DNA of 64,000 nt from the NCBI GenBank assembly GCA_965199705.1, contig OZ241359.1, positions 310,001 through 374,000 of the forward strand, written 5' to 3'. The DNA comes from Azophilus sp965199705 (lineage in GTDB: Bacteria; Pseudomonadota; Gammaproteobacteria; Pseudomonadales; Azotimanducaceae). The notes under the pieces are model-generated. The model made no database searches and was not told the DNA's origin. It was given only the letters and a program-made list of their open reading frames with translations. The stretch's first letter is position 1, and every line of letters starts with the position of its first letter. Shown here in pieces: positions 8,546-17,569 of this stretch. Both the position numbers and the translations under genes were made by a program.

Positions 8546-9673
8546 ATGTTGGTTGGCGTTCCGAAAGAGAACTGGCCTGGTGAGTTGCGCACCGCGCTGA
8601 CGCCGGCGGGCGCTCGAAAACTCACCGACGCTGGCCTTGCTGTGGCTGTCGAGGCAGGCGCAGGCGCGCCTTCGGGGTATTCGGACACAGACTACGCCGA
8701 CGCTGGCGCCCGCGTCGAGCCGGATCGGTCGGCACTGCTCGGCGGCGCCGACATACTGCTGCGGGTGCGCAAGCCGGACGCAACCGAGGTGTCGCTGCTG
8801 AAGCCAGGGGCTTTGCATATCAGCTTCCTCGACCCGTTCAACGACCGGCCGCTGCTGTCGGCTCTGGCCGAGCAGGGCGTCTCGGTCATTTCCATGGAGA
8901 TGGTGCCGCGCACGACCCGGGCGCAGAAGATGGATGCGCTGTCCTCCCAGGCCAATCTCGCCGGCTATGTCGCCGTCATTCTGGCTGCCCGGCACAGCCG
9001 CAAGATCCTGCCGATGATGATGACGCCAGCCGGCACAATCGCCCCGGCCAGGCTGTTCGTGATCGGCGCCGGCGTGGCTGGCTTGCAGGCCATCGCAACC
9101 GGCAAGCGCCTGGGCGCGCGGGTGGAAGCCTTCGATACGCGCCCTGTCGTGGCCGAGCAGGTTCGCTCGCTCGGCGCCAGGTTCGTGCAGATCGATCTCG
9201 GGGACACGGGCCAGACCGAACAGGGCTATGCCCGGGAACTGACGCCTGAACAACTTGACTTGCAGCGCGAAGGCCAGAAGCGGGTGATCGCCCAGTCCGA
9301 CGTGGTGATCACCACCGCCCAGGTATTCGGTCGGCCAGCGCCGCGCATCGTCACCGCCGACATGCTGGCTGGCATGGCGCCGGGCAGTGTGGTGGTGGAC
9401 ATGGCGGTCGAAACCGGCGGCAATGTGGAGGGCTCGATTCTGGACGAGATTGCTGACGTTGGCGGCGTGCATATCATTGGCCTCGGCAACCTGCCTTCGC
9501 AGGTTTGCAGGCACGCCAGCGACATGTACTCGGCCAACCTGGTCAATCTGGTCAGCGAGTTTCATGATGCGGACGCCGGGGCCCTTGCCTTGTCTGCCGA
9601 TAACGAGATTGCGGCTGGCTGCGTGCTGGCCCGAGGCGGTCAGATCGTGCATGAACTTCTCAAGGATTCCTGA
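8546..9673 (+). CDS. pntAA: NAD(P) transhydrogenase alpha subunit, domain I part
   Basis: NAD(H)-binding soluble subunit of the proton-translocating transhydrogenase, which uses the proton gradient to reduce NADP+ with NADH. 375 residues, beginning MLVGVPKENWPGELRTALTP as in the family; Rossmann motif VIGAGVAGLQAIATGKRLGA; RQD-loop-equivalent region in the middle. The alpha chain is split: this part lacks the membrane helices, which are in the next gene. Start 8546 was chosen over an upstream in-frame ATG because GGGAGAGA precedes it and it gives the family N-terminus. Confidence 0.95.
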   Translation: MLVGVPKENWPGELRTALTPAGARKLTDAGLAVAVEAGAGAPSGYSDTDYADAGARVEPDRSALLGGADILLRVRKPDATEVSLLKPGALHISFLDPFNDRPLLSALAEQGVSVISMEMVPRTTRAQKMDALSSQANLAGYVAVILAARHSRKILPMMMTPAGTIAPARLFVIGAGVAGLQAIATGKRLGARVEAFDTRPVVAEQVRSLGARFVQIDLGDTGQTEQGYARELTPEQLDLQREGQKRVIAQSDVVITTAQVFGRPAPRIVTADMLAGMAPGSVVVDMAVETGGNVEGSILDEIADVGGVHIIGLGNLPSQVCRHASDMYSANLVNLVSEFHDADAGALALSADNEIAAGCVLARGGQIVHELLKDS

Positions 9674-9682
9674 CGGAGCCAG

Positions 9683-9985
9683 ATGATGGAAGCAGTGTTT
9701 CTTGCGCTTGTGCTGATGCTGTCGATCTTTCTCGGCTTCGAGTTGATCTCCAAGGTGCCTGCCACCCTGCACACGCCCTTGATGTCCGGCGCCAATGCCA
9801 TTTCCGGCATCACCCTGGTCGGAGCGCTGACCTCGGCGGGCGCCGGTGACGGCGGTATCGCCGCAGTGCTGGGGTTTGCCGCCGTACTCTTTGCCAGCAT
9901 CAATGTCGTCGGCGGCTACCTGGTCACCAATCGAATGCTCAGCATGTTTCGCAAGAAGGGCGGCGGCCCGGGAGCGCCGGCATGA
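9683..9985 (+). CDS. pntAB: NAD(P) transhydrogenase alpha subunit, membrane part
   Basis: 100-residue inner-membrane protein forming the domain II helices of the split alpha chain. Three hydrophobic segments are visible, including the signature LHTPLMSGANAISGI, followed by helices ending in NVVGGYLVTNRMLSMF. It lies 9 bp after pntAA and its last four bases overlap pntB (ATGA), so all three are one operon. Confidence 0.94.
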   Translation: MMEAVFLALVLMLSIFLGFELISKVPATLHTPLMSGANAISGITLVGALTSAGAGDGGIAAVLGFAAVLFASINVVGGYLVTNRMLSMFRKKGGGPGAPA

Positions 9986-11343
9986 GCCTGCCCCTGATCA
10001 ACGTCTGGTACATCCTGGCCGCAGCGCTGTTCATCTTCGGCCTGAAGAATCTGGGCTCGCCGGCAACCGCCGTTCGCGGCAACCTGCTCTCGGCCATCGG
10101 GATGGCGATTGCCGTGATCGCAACGCTTTTCTCGCATGAGATTCTCGAATTCCAGTGGATTCTGATCGCCGCTGCCCTGGGTTCGCTGATCGGCGCCGTG
10201 GCCGCCCGCCAGGTCGCCATGACGGCCATGCCGGAGATGGTCGCCCTGTTCAATGGCTCCGGCGGCGTCGCCAGCCTGCTGGTAGGTTGGGCGGCGTTGC
10301 ACGCGACGGGCAATACGCTTTTCACCCACATCACCATCCTGCTTTCGATCCTGATCGGCGGCGTCACCTTCTCCGGCAGCATCATCGCCTGGGGGAAACT
10401 CTCGGAAGTTCTGACCAGCCGGGCTGTGGTGTTTGCTGCTCAGCGCATGCTGAACGGCGCGATCCTGGCCGCGCTTCTGGCATCCGCCGTGCTCTTCTGC
10501 CTGCAACCCGCAGTGGATTCGCCCTGGCTCTATGCAGTGCTTGGCCTGGGCCTGGCGCTCGGCGTCATGGCGGTGCTGCCGATCGGCGGCGCAGACATGC
10601 CGGTCGTGATTTCCCTGCTCAACTCCTATTCTGGTCTGGCGGCCTGCGCGGCTGGCTTCGCCATCGAAAACAACATCCTCATCGTCGCCGGCTCCCTGGT
10701 CGGCGCCGCCGGCATCATCCTGACCAACATCATGTGCAAGGCGATGAACCGCTCGCTTGCCAATGTGCTCTTCTCCGGCTTCGGGGCGGTGAAGGTCGCC
10801 AGCAAGGTGGAGGGCGAGGTCAAGCCGATCAATCCCGAAGACGCGCAGCTGATCCTGGAGGCAGCGTCTTCGGTCACCTTCGTGCCGGGCTACGGCATGG
10901 CGGTCGCACAGGCGCAACACGTGGTGCGCGAGCTTGGCGAACTGCTCGAAGCCAACGGCGCCGAGGTCAGCTACGCGGTACACCCGGTGGCGGGCCGAAT
11001 GCCGGGGCACATGAACGTGCTGCTCGCGGAAGCCAATGTATCCTACGATCAGCTGATCGAGATGGACGACATCAACCCACGCATGCCGCACATTGATGTC
11101 GCCGTGGTAATCGGCGCCAACGATGTGGTCAACCCGGCGGCTCGCGAGGACGATCAGTCTCCCATCTATGGCATGCCGATCATCAACGTCGATCACGCGC
11201 GCACCGTGTTCGTGCTCAAGCGATCCATGGCTTCCGGCTTTGCCGGCGTGGACAACCCGCTGTTCTTCGGCGAGAACACCCGCATGTTGTTCGGCGACGC
11301 CAAGGCGTCCATCTCCGCCGTGATCGGGGAATTCAAGGGCTGA
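9982..11343 (+). CDS. pntB: NAD(P) transhydrogenase beta subunit
   Basis: 453-residue membrane subunit with about eight to nine N-terminal helices (proton channel) and a C-terminal NADP(H)-binding domain III. Domain III shows GYGMAVAQAQ, HPVAGRMPGHMNVLLAEA, VIGANDVVNPAA, and the loop NVDHARTVFVLKRSM, all family hallmarks. Together with pntAA and pntAB it makes the complete enzyme. Confidence 0.96.
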   Translation: MSLPLINVWYILAAALFIFGLKNLGSPATAVRGNLLSAIGMAIAVIATLFSHEILEFQWILIAAALGSLIGAVAARQVAMTAMPEMVALFNGSGGVASLLVGWAALHATGNTLFTHITILLSILIGGVTFSGSIIAWGKLSEVLTSRAVVFAAQRMLNGAILAALLASAVLFCLQPAVDSPWLYAVLGLGLALGVMAVLPIGGADMPVVISLLNSYSGLAACAAGFAIENNILIVAGSLVGAAGIILTNIMCKAMNRSLANVLFSGFGAVKVASKVEGEVKPINPEDAQLILEAASSVTFVPGYGMAVAQAQHVVRELGELLEANGAEVSYAVHPVAGRMPGHMNVLLAEANVSYDQLIEMDDINPRMPHIDVAVVIGANDVVNPAAREDDQSPIYGMPIINVDHARTVFVLKRSMASGFAGVDNPLFFGENTRMLFGDAKASISAVIGEFKG

Positions 11344-11351
11344 TCCGGGCC

Positions 11352-11690
11352 TTGGCCAGGGAACCCACGATCAAATGGGACGGCAAGCAGTTCCAGGTGT
11401 CCTTGCCCGTGGACGGCGGCAAGGCGCTGGAGGCCAAGTGGACGGCGACAACTGTATATGTGATGCGGGTGCGTGAGGTGGGGAGCGACGACTGGAGCCC
11501 TGGCTTTGTGACGCCACTGAGTGGCGCCACGCTGGAGAATCTCAAGCCGGACACGGAGTACGAATTTGAACTCGGCGCCATCAATGTGCAGACCGGCGAG
11601 CGCGGCCCCCTGAACAGAACCCGGGCGCGCACCGGCAAGCGAGGCCAGCCCGACAACGTCCTGCCGTTCCCCGGGCCGCCGCGCTCCTGA
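11352..11690 (+). CDS. Small fibronectin type III-domain protein
   Basis: 112-residue protein made almost entirely of one FN3-like fold: the pattern W--T (KWTATTVYVMRVREVG), then LENLKPDTEYEFELGAIN, which is the conserved Leu/Tyr core of FN3 modules. There is no signal peptide or transmembrane segment. The most upstream start is TTG 11352, only 8 bp after pntB, with a poor ribosome binding site; later GTG codons cannot be excluded. Co-transcription with pnt is likely from spacing. Function unknown. Confidence 0.62.
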   Translation: MAREPTIKWDGKQFQVSLPVDGGKALEAKWTATTVYVMRVREVGSDDWSPGFVTPLSGATLENLKPDTEYEFELGAINVQTGERGPLNRTRARTGKRGQPDNVLPFPGPPRS

Positions 11691-11772
11691 TGCGCGAACC
11701 CCGCGCTCCTGGCGCCACATGCGGACCGGGCGCCCCGATTCAACGAAACACGCCCGCCAGGGCGCCGGGCTG

Positions 11773-13368
11773 ATGGCGTCCCAGCCCCAGGTTGGCGGCG
11801 CCTACGCGCGATATGTTCTGTCTGTGCTGGTGGTGGTCTATGTCTTCAATTTCATCGACCGGCAAATCCTTTCCATCCTGGCCGAAGAGATCAAGGCGCA
11901 TCTCGGCGTTTCCGACGCCGAGATCGGATTCCTGTACGGCACCGCTTTCGCTGTTTTCTATGCGGTGTTCGGGATACCACTGGGCAAGCTGGCGGACGTC
12001 TGGTCCCGCCGTCGGCTGATCTCGATCGGGCTCGCCTTCTGGAGCACCATGACCGCACTGTCCGGAACAGCGCGTGGATTTTCGAGCCTTGCCGTGTTCC
12101 GGTTCGGCGTCGGCATCGGCGAGGCCAGTGCTTCGCCAGCCGCCTTCTCGATGCTGTCCGACTACTTCGCGCCCAAGGTGCGCGCCACCATCCTTGCGAT
12201 CTATTCAAGCGGCGTCTATATCGGCGCCGGTATCGGCCTGGTGCTTGGCGGCGCGATCGTCGATGCCTGGCGTGCGCTGTACCCTGACCCGGCGCTCGCG
12301 CCCCTCGGCCTGCATCCCTGGCAAGCCGCCTTCTTCGCCGTCGGCCTGCCGGGAATTCTGGTCGCTGTCTGGGTCTGGACCCTGCGCGAACCGCCACGCG
12401 GCCTGAGCGAGGGTCTGAGCACACCCCCGGAACCCCATCCCTGGCGCCAATTCGGGCAGGCGCTTGTCGCTGTGTTGCCGCCACTGACCCTTTGGAATCT
12501 GGGCCGGCTCGGCGGTGGCCGGGCCCTGGCCGGGAACCTGCTGTGCGCCCTCGTCATCGGCCTGATTGCCTGGGGCGCTATCGCGCTGCTGGCCAATCCG
12601 ATCCAGTGGACCGCCCTGGGTATCGGCGTTTACTGCGCGGCTTCCTGGGTGCAGGCGCTTGCGCATCAGGACCCGGCCGCCTTCCGACTGATGTTCCGTT
12701 CTCGCGCCTTTGTTCTGGCAACCCTCGGCTATCCGTGCCTTTCCTTTGTCACCTATGGCCTCGGATTCTGGTCACCGCCTTACCTGCTGCGGGCGCATGA
12801 CGTGCCGCTGGCCCAGGCAGGGCTGGCGCTCGGCGCGGGGGCGGCGCTTGGTGGCTGGCTCGGCGTCACCCTCGGCGGCTGGCTGTCGGATCGGCTGAAA
12901 CCGCGCATCCACTCCGCACGCCTGTGGGTTGGCGTTGCTTCTGCAACCCTTTCCACACCCTTCGTGTTGCTGTTTGTCATGACGGAATCTGTATGGGTCG
13001 CATACTTTGCGAGCTTCTGCTTCAGCCTGCTTTCGCCCATGTGGGTGGGCGCCGGGGCCGGCACCGTCAACGATCTGGTCATACCGAGAATGCGGGCGAC
13101 AGCCTCCGCCTATTACATCCTCATGATTACCTTCATCGGCCTGGCGCTTGGCCCCTTCACCATCGGACAGATCAGCGACTTCTACATCGCCGCCGGTTCT
13201 TCCGATGGCGAGGCACTACAAGCCGCCATGCTCTGGTCGCTGATCAGTTTCGCGGTTGGCGCGGGCATTCTCTGCCTGGCCACTCGCTATCTCTTCGGCG
13301 ACGAACAAAGCCGCAACAAGCAGGCCCTGGCGTTAGGACAGTCCGGCGCAACATCCGGTATATACTGA
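11773..13368 (+). CDS. MFS transporter, spinster-like
   Basis: 531-residue inner-membrane carrier with 12 predicted helices. Family marks are VYVFNFIDRQILSILAEEIK in helix 1, the loop G-K-L-A-D-V-W-S-R-R after helix 2, and RFGVGIGEASASPAAFSMLSDYF in helix 4-5; this set is typical of the spinster-like MFS group. A long hydrophilic insertion with two extra hydrophobic stretches follows helix 6 (about residues 225-310). Start 11773 places the first helix near the N-terminus; an upstream in-frame start at 11719 is possible. Substrate unknown. Confidence 0.85.
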   Translation: MASQPQVGGAYARYVLSVLVVVYVFNFIDRQILSILAEEIKAHLGVSDAEIGFLYGTAFAVFYAVFGIPLGKLADVWSRRRLISIGLAFWSTMTALSGTARGFSSLAVFRFGVGIGEASASPAAFSMLSDYFAPKVRATILAIYSSGVYIGAGIGLVLGGAIVDAWRALYPDPALAPLGLHPWQAAFFAVGLPGILVAVWVWTLREPPRGLSEGLSTPPEPHPWRQFGQALVAVLPPLTLWNLGRLGGGRALAGNLLCALVIGLIAWGAIALLANPIQWTALGIGVYCAASWVQALAHQDPAAFRLMFRSRAFVLATLGYPCLSFVTYGLGFWSPPYLLRAHDVPLAQAGLALGAGAALGGWLGVTLGGWLSDRLKPRIHSARLWVGVASATLSTPFVLLFVMTESVWVAYFASFCFSLLSPMWVGAGAGTVNDLVIPRMRATASAYYILMITFIGLALGPFTIGQISDFYIAAGSSDGEALQAAMLWSLISFAVGAGILCLATRYLFGDEQSRNKQALALGQSGATSGIY

Positions 13369-13375
13369 ATTTCCA

Positions 13376-13879
13376 GTGGCGCAGCTCAACATTCTTACGT
13401 TTCCGGATCCGCGCTTGCGGTTGCAGGCCCTGCCCGTGTCCGAAGTATGCGAGCGAACCCGAACGCTCGTGGACGACATGCTCGAAACCATGTACGCCGC
13501 TTCCGGGATTGGCCTCGCCGCCAACCAGGTCAATGTGCAGGAGCGGGTGGTCGTCATGGACATTTCCGAGCACAGAAACGAACCCCGCGTATTCATCAAC
13601 CCGGAGTTGCGAGTCTCGGGCCCGACGGTTGAAACCGACGAAGGGTGTCTTTCCGTACCGGGCTACTACGAGCCGGTTACGCGCCGGGCGCAAGTGCGCG
13701 TCAACGCCCTGAATCGGGAGGGCGATCACTTCACGCTCGACGCCGAGGGGTTGTTGGCGATCTGCATCCAGCATGAATGCGATCATCTCGACGGCAAGCT
13801 CTTCGTGGACTATCTGTCCGGCCTGAAACGCGCCCGCATCCAGAAGAAGCTGCTCAAATCCCGCCGCCTGCGCGCCTGA
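13376..13879 (+). CDS. def: Peptide deformylase
   Basis: Removes the formyl group from nascent polypeptides. All three motifs are intact: GIGLAANQV (motif 1), EGCLSVP (motif 2, metal Cys) and QHECDHLDG (motif 3, HExxH). 167 residues with a GTG start. It sits directly before fmt, the usual pairing of formylation and deformylation genes. Confidence 0.97.
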   Translation: MAQLNILTFPDPRLRLQALPVSEVCERTRTLVDDMLETMYAASGIGLAANQVNVQERVVVMDISEHRNEPRVFINPELRVSGPTVETDEGCLSVPGYYEPVTRRAQVRVNALNREGDHFTLDAEGLLAICIQHECDHLDGKLFVDYLSGLKRARIQKKLLKSRRLRA

Positions 13880-13931
13880 CGCCAGCGCACGGGAAGCGCG
13901 GCCTGTAACTTGACAATCAATCTGGTGAGAC

Positions 13932-14873
13932 ATGCGTGCTCGATATGCCTTTGCCGGCACGCCTGATTTTTCCGCCACGGTGCTGGCGCGTCTGCTGCGC
14001 CTGGGTCATGCGCCACAACTGGTGCTGACCGGTCCGGCGCGCCCGCGCGGGCGCGGTCGAATACCCCGCCTCTCGCCTGTGGCAGAGTTGGCAAGAGAAG
14101 CGGGCCTGGCAACGAAAACACCCGAAACCCGAGCGGAAACGACGCCGGCGATTGCCGGAGAGTCTCTCGACACGGTCATTGTGGCCGCCTATGGTTTCAT
14201 CCTGCCACCAAGCTTTCTGAACACGCCCCGCTACGGCTGCCTGAATGTTCACGCTTCACTGCTTCCACGCTGGCGGGGCGCGGCGCCAATCGAGCGCGCA
14301 CTGATGGCAGGAGACAGCGAAACCGGGGTTTCCATCATGCAGATCGACGACGGCCTGGATACCGGCCCCTTGCTCGCTTGCGCGGCTCACCCGATTGGTC
14401 CGCGCAGCCACGGCGCCGAGCTGCACCACCTGCTGGCGGAACTCGGGGCGGATCTGGTCGGCGAATTGTTGCCGCGCCTTGCGGAACTGCAAGCCTGCCC
14501 ACAAACCGGTACGGCGTCTTATGCGGCAAAGCTCACCGCAGCAGACGCTCAGGCCGATTGGTCTGGCTCCGCATTCGATCTCGACCGCAGAATCCGGGCG
14601 CTGGCCCACCGATTGCCAGTGCGCAGCCGGCTGGCCGATGTCCAGGTGCAGTTGCTGGCGGCTCACCCGCTGTCATATTCAGCGCCCGTGCCCGGAGAGA
14701 TACTGGAAGCCGGCCCCGGGGGTATCATCGTCGCCTGTGGCCAAGGGGCACTGAAGGTGGCCGAAGTACGGTTGAACCAGGGCAAGGGCAGCCGGCTCTC
14801 TGCCGCCGCGGCCATCAATGGCTTTCGACGGCTGTTCCACGCCGGCGCCCGCTTTCAAGAGATCACGCCATGA
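13932..14873 (+). CDS. fmt: Methionyl-tRNA formyltransferase
   Basis: Formylates initiator Met-tRNA with 10-formyl-THF. 313 residues. The catalytic Asn and His lie in CLNVHASLLPRWRGAAPIER and the Asp in DDGLDTGP; the N-terminus FAGTPDFSA is standard. The THF-binding loop reads TGPARPRGRGR instead of the common TQPDRPAGRG, a local divergence. The C-terminal OB-like tRNA-binding domain is present. Stop overlaps rsmB start (ATGA). Confidence 0.95.
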   Translation: MRARYAFAGTPDFSATVLARLLRLGHAPQLVLTGPARPRGRGRIPRLSPVAELAREAGLATKTPETRAETTPAIAGESLDTVIVAAYGFILPPSFLNTPRYGCLNVHASLLPRWRGAAPIERALMAGDSETGVSIMQIDDGLDTGPLLACAAHPIGPRSHGAELHHLLAELGADLVGELLPRLAELQACPQTGTASYAAKLTAADAQADWSGSAFDLDRRIRALAHRLPVRSRLADVQVQLLAAHPLSYSAPVPGEILEAGPGGIIVACGQGALKVAEVRLNQGKGSRLSAAAAINGFRRLFHAGARFQEITP

Positions 14874-16189
14874 GCCAGCAGCTCAGGCACGCTGCCAGCC
14901 CGAGCCTTGCAGCAAGGGCTGGCAAGCAACGGGCAGGTCTCGGCAATGAGCGCGCACGCGCTGCGCGCCATCTGGCCCGCGTCATCGGCCAGGCGACGTC
15001 TCTGGACGCCCTGTTGGCCCAGGAATCCTCAAGCCTCTGCCAAGCGCTTGCCTATGGCAGCCTGCGCCACTATTTCTCGCTCTCGGAGGCGGTCAATCGG
15101 CGTCTGAGCCGGCCATTGAAGGCGCGCGATCTGGATGTACACTGCCTGTTGTTGCTCGGCGCCTATCAGCTGCAGCACATGCGCATTCCGCCTCACGCCG
15201 CCATCGACCAGACCGTCACAGCCGCCGAAGCGCTCGGCAAGGCCTGGGCGCAACCATTGGTCAACGCAGTGCTGAGACGGCTGACCGAGACGGCGCGCAC
15301 CGAATGCGCTGAACTGCCTGGCTGGCTGGCGGCAAGGCTTGCGCGCGAATACCCTTCAGAGGCGTCCCGGCTGGAACAGGCGCTGCTGGCCAAGGCCCCG
15401 ATGTGCCTGAGGGTCAATCGCGCCCGGATTGATCCGGCAGACTATGCTGCCTGTCTCGACAATGCCGGAATCCGCTACGCCAAGGCCTGGCTGCCAGAAA
15501 CCCTGATTCTTGAGGCGCCTCAGCCCGCCAAGGGTTTGCCCGGTTTTGTCGATGGACAGGTCTCGGTGCAGGATGCCGGGGCGCAACTCGTTGGCGATTT
15601 CGCCTGCCAACACCTCAAACCGGGTGACCGGGTGCTCGACGCCTGCGCCGCCCCGGGCAACAAGCTGTTTCACATGATCGAGTCCGGCTTGTCCCTCGAC
15701 CTCCTGGCCCTGGACGCAAGCGCGCCGAGGCTGGCCACCTTGAGGTCGCTGGCAAGCCAGCTTGGGCATGAGGCCTTTGACACCCTGTGCGCTAATGCGA
15801 GAAGCCCGGACTGGTGGGATGGGCGACCTTTCGACTTCATCTTGCTGGATGCCCCCTGTTCCGGCGTTGGCACCCTGCGTCGGCGCCCGGATATCAAGGT
15901 CATCCGCAAGGAGGCCGCGGTTCGGCGCGCTGCCGAGCTGCAAGCAGACCTGCTCGCCGCCGTCTGGCGCACCCTGAAACCCGGCGGCCTGCTGCTTTAT
16001 TGCACCTGCTCGCTGCTGGCCGAGGAAAACGACGAGGTCGTGACTCGCTTTCTGCACAGCGAAGCCGACGCCAGCGTGCAAGCCTGCGCCTTGCCGAGCG
16101 GTCACCGGACGCCTCTCGGCTGGCAGCTGCTGCCGACGGACGCACGCACGGATGGGTTCTATATCGCTCTCCTGGGGAAGCGCGGATGA
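14870..16189 (+). CDS. rsmB: 16S rRNA m5C967 methyltransferase
   Basis: 439-residue enzyme that methylates C967 of 16S rRNA. The N-terminal NusB-like RNA-binding domain is followed by the Rossmann methyltransferase domain: SAM motif DACAAPGNK, and the two cysteines of the RsmB/NSUN mechanism in LLDAPCSGVGTLRR and CTCSLLAEEN. The start at 14870 overlaps the fmt stop and gives MSQQLRHAASP; the frame is open far upstream but that part runs antiparallel to family expectations inside fmt. Stop overlaps trkA (ATGA). Confidence 0.95.
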   Translation: MSQQLRHAASPSLAARAGKQRAGLGNERARAARHLARVIGQATSLDALLAQESSSLCQALAYGSLRHYFSLSEAVNRRLSRPLKARDLDVHCLLLLGAYQLQHMRIPPHAAIDQTVTAAEALGKAWAQPLVNAVLRRLTETARTECAELPGWLAARLAREYPSEASRLEQALLAKAPMCLRVNRARIDPADYAACLDNAGIRYAKAWLPETLILEAPQPAKGLPGFVDGQVSVQDAGAQLVGDFACQHLKPGDRVLDACAAPGNKLFHMIESGLSLDLLALDASAPRLATLRSLASQLGHEAFDTLCANARSPDWWDGRPFDFILLDAPCSGVGTLRRRPDIKVIRKEAAVRRAAELQADLLAAVWRTLKPGGLLLYCTCSLLAEENDEVVTRFLHSEADASVQACALPSGHRTPLGWQLLPTDARTDGFYIALLGKRG

Positions 16190-17556
16190 ACATTCTCATC
16201 CTCGGCGCCGGTCAGGTCGGCGGCACACTGGCGGCGCGCCTCTCCACCGAGGCGTTTGACATCACCTTGGTCGATATTGCCGATGCGCGCTTGCGAGAAC
16301 TGAGAAAATACCTTGATATTCAAACGGTAACTGGTTGGGCCTCGTACCCGGAAGTGTTGCGCCAGGCTGGCGCTGCCGACGCAGACATGCTGATCGCCGT
16401 GACGGGCAGCGAAGAGGTAAACATGGTCGCCTGCCAAGTGTCGCACACCATGTTCCGAACCCCCACCAAGATCGCCCGGGTCCGTTCCGCAGCCTATGTG
16501 AAAGAGCGTGCGCTATTCGCCGACGAACACATGCCGGTGGATGTCTTTATCAACCCGGAACAAGAGGTGACTGACCAGGTGCGCTTGCTGCTGGAAAACC
16601 CCGGCGCCCAGCAGGTGCTGGATTTCGCCAACGGCCGGGTGCGCCTGGTGACTGTGCGCGCCGAGGCCGGCAGCACGATGATCGGCCAGGAGATCGCGCT
16701 CGTCCGCCAGCGATTGCCGCACGTCGATACCCGCATAGTCGCAATCTTTCGCGATGGCGTCCCGATTCCGCCCGTCGCCAGCACCCGGGTCGAGGCGGGC
16801 GATGAGGTGATATTCATCGCCGCCGCCGGCCACATCAACTCCGTCATGGCCGAACTGCGCTACGTCACGCCCGCCTTCAGCCGCATCGCAATTGCCGGTG
16901 GGGGCCACATAGGGTCCCGTCTGGCGTCAGAAGTCAGCCCTTACTTCAAGGTCAAGCTGATGGACAGGCAGCGGGGCCTGGCGGATGCCCTCAGCACCAG
17001 CCTCGACGATGCGGTCGTGCTCTGCGGCGACGCCTCTAATCAGGACAACCTGAAGAGCCTCATTGACAATACCGATGTGTACTGCGCCGTGACCAATGTG
17101 GACGAAGTGAATTACATGTCCTCACTCATGGCGCGGCGTATGGGCGTGCGCCGGGTAATGACGCTCATCAGCAAGCCCGAGTATGTGGACCTGCTGCACA
17201 ACAGCGGCATAGACGTTGCCATTTCACCGCATCAATCCACGCTATCAACCCTTCTGAACCATGTGCGGCGCGGCGATTTCGTGCGGGTACACAGCCTGCG
17301 TCAGGGGCTGTCGGAAGCCATGGAAATCGTCGCCCGAGGCAGCGCTCGCGAATCCCGGGTCGTTGGCAAGCCGGTCAAGGCATTGAAGCTGCCGCCGGGC
17401 GCGACGGTCGGGGCCATCGTGCGCCGCAAGCGCGTGATCGCTCGCTTTCAGGACCTCCTGGTCGAAGAAGGCGACCATCTGATCCTGTTTCTGGCGGACA
17501 GGAAACACGTCCCTGCCGTGGAACGCCTGTTTCAGGTTCGGCTCGGGTTCTTCTAG
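16186..17556 (+). CDS. trkA: Trk potassium uptake regulatory subunit TrkA
   Basis: Cytoplasmic NAD(H)/ATP-binding gating subunit of the Trk K+ channel. 456 residues with two tandem RCK units: the first begins MNILILGAGQVGGTLAARL, the second IAGGGHIGSRLASEV near the middle, each followed by a RCK_C subdomain. Start 16186 overlaps the rsmB stop. The channel partner trkH is 13 bp downstream. Confidence 0.97.
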   Translation: MNILILGAGQVGGTLAARLSTEAFDITLVDIADARLRELRKYLDIQTVTGWASYPEVLRQAGAADADMLIAVTGSEEVNMVACQVSHTMFRTPTKIARVRSAAYVKERALFADEHMPVDVFINPEQEVTDQVRLLLENPGAQQVLDFANGRVRLVTVRAEAGSTMIGQEIALVRQRLPHVDTRIVAIFRDGVPIPPVASTRVEAGDEVIFIAAAGHINSVMAELRYVTPAFSRIAIAGGGHIGSRLASEVSPYFKVKLMDRQRGLADALSTSLDDAVVLCGDASNQDNLKSLIDNTDVYCAVTNVDEVNYMSSLMARRMGVRRVMTLISKPEYVDLLHNSGIDVAISPHQSTLSTLLNHVRRGDFVRVHSLRQGLSEAMEIVARGSARESRVVGKPVKALKLPPGATVGAIVRRKRVIARFQDLLVEEGDHLILFLADRKHVPAVERLFQVRLGFF

Positions 17557-17569
17557 CCAGGAGCCGCTG

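Noticed and set aside
8483..9772. Long minus-strand frame opposite pntAA
   Set aside because: pntAA motifs are unambiguous; the other frame has His/Gln/Arg-rich low-information sequence.
14378..14869. N-terminal extension of rsmB
   Set aside because: The frame is open upstream, but this part lies wholly inside fmt and the conserved RsmB start is at 14870.
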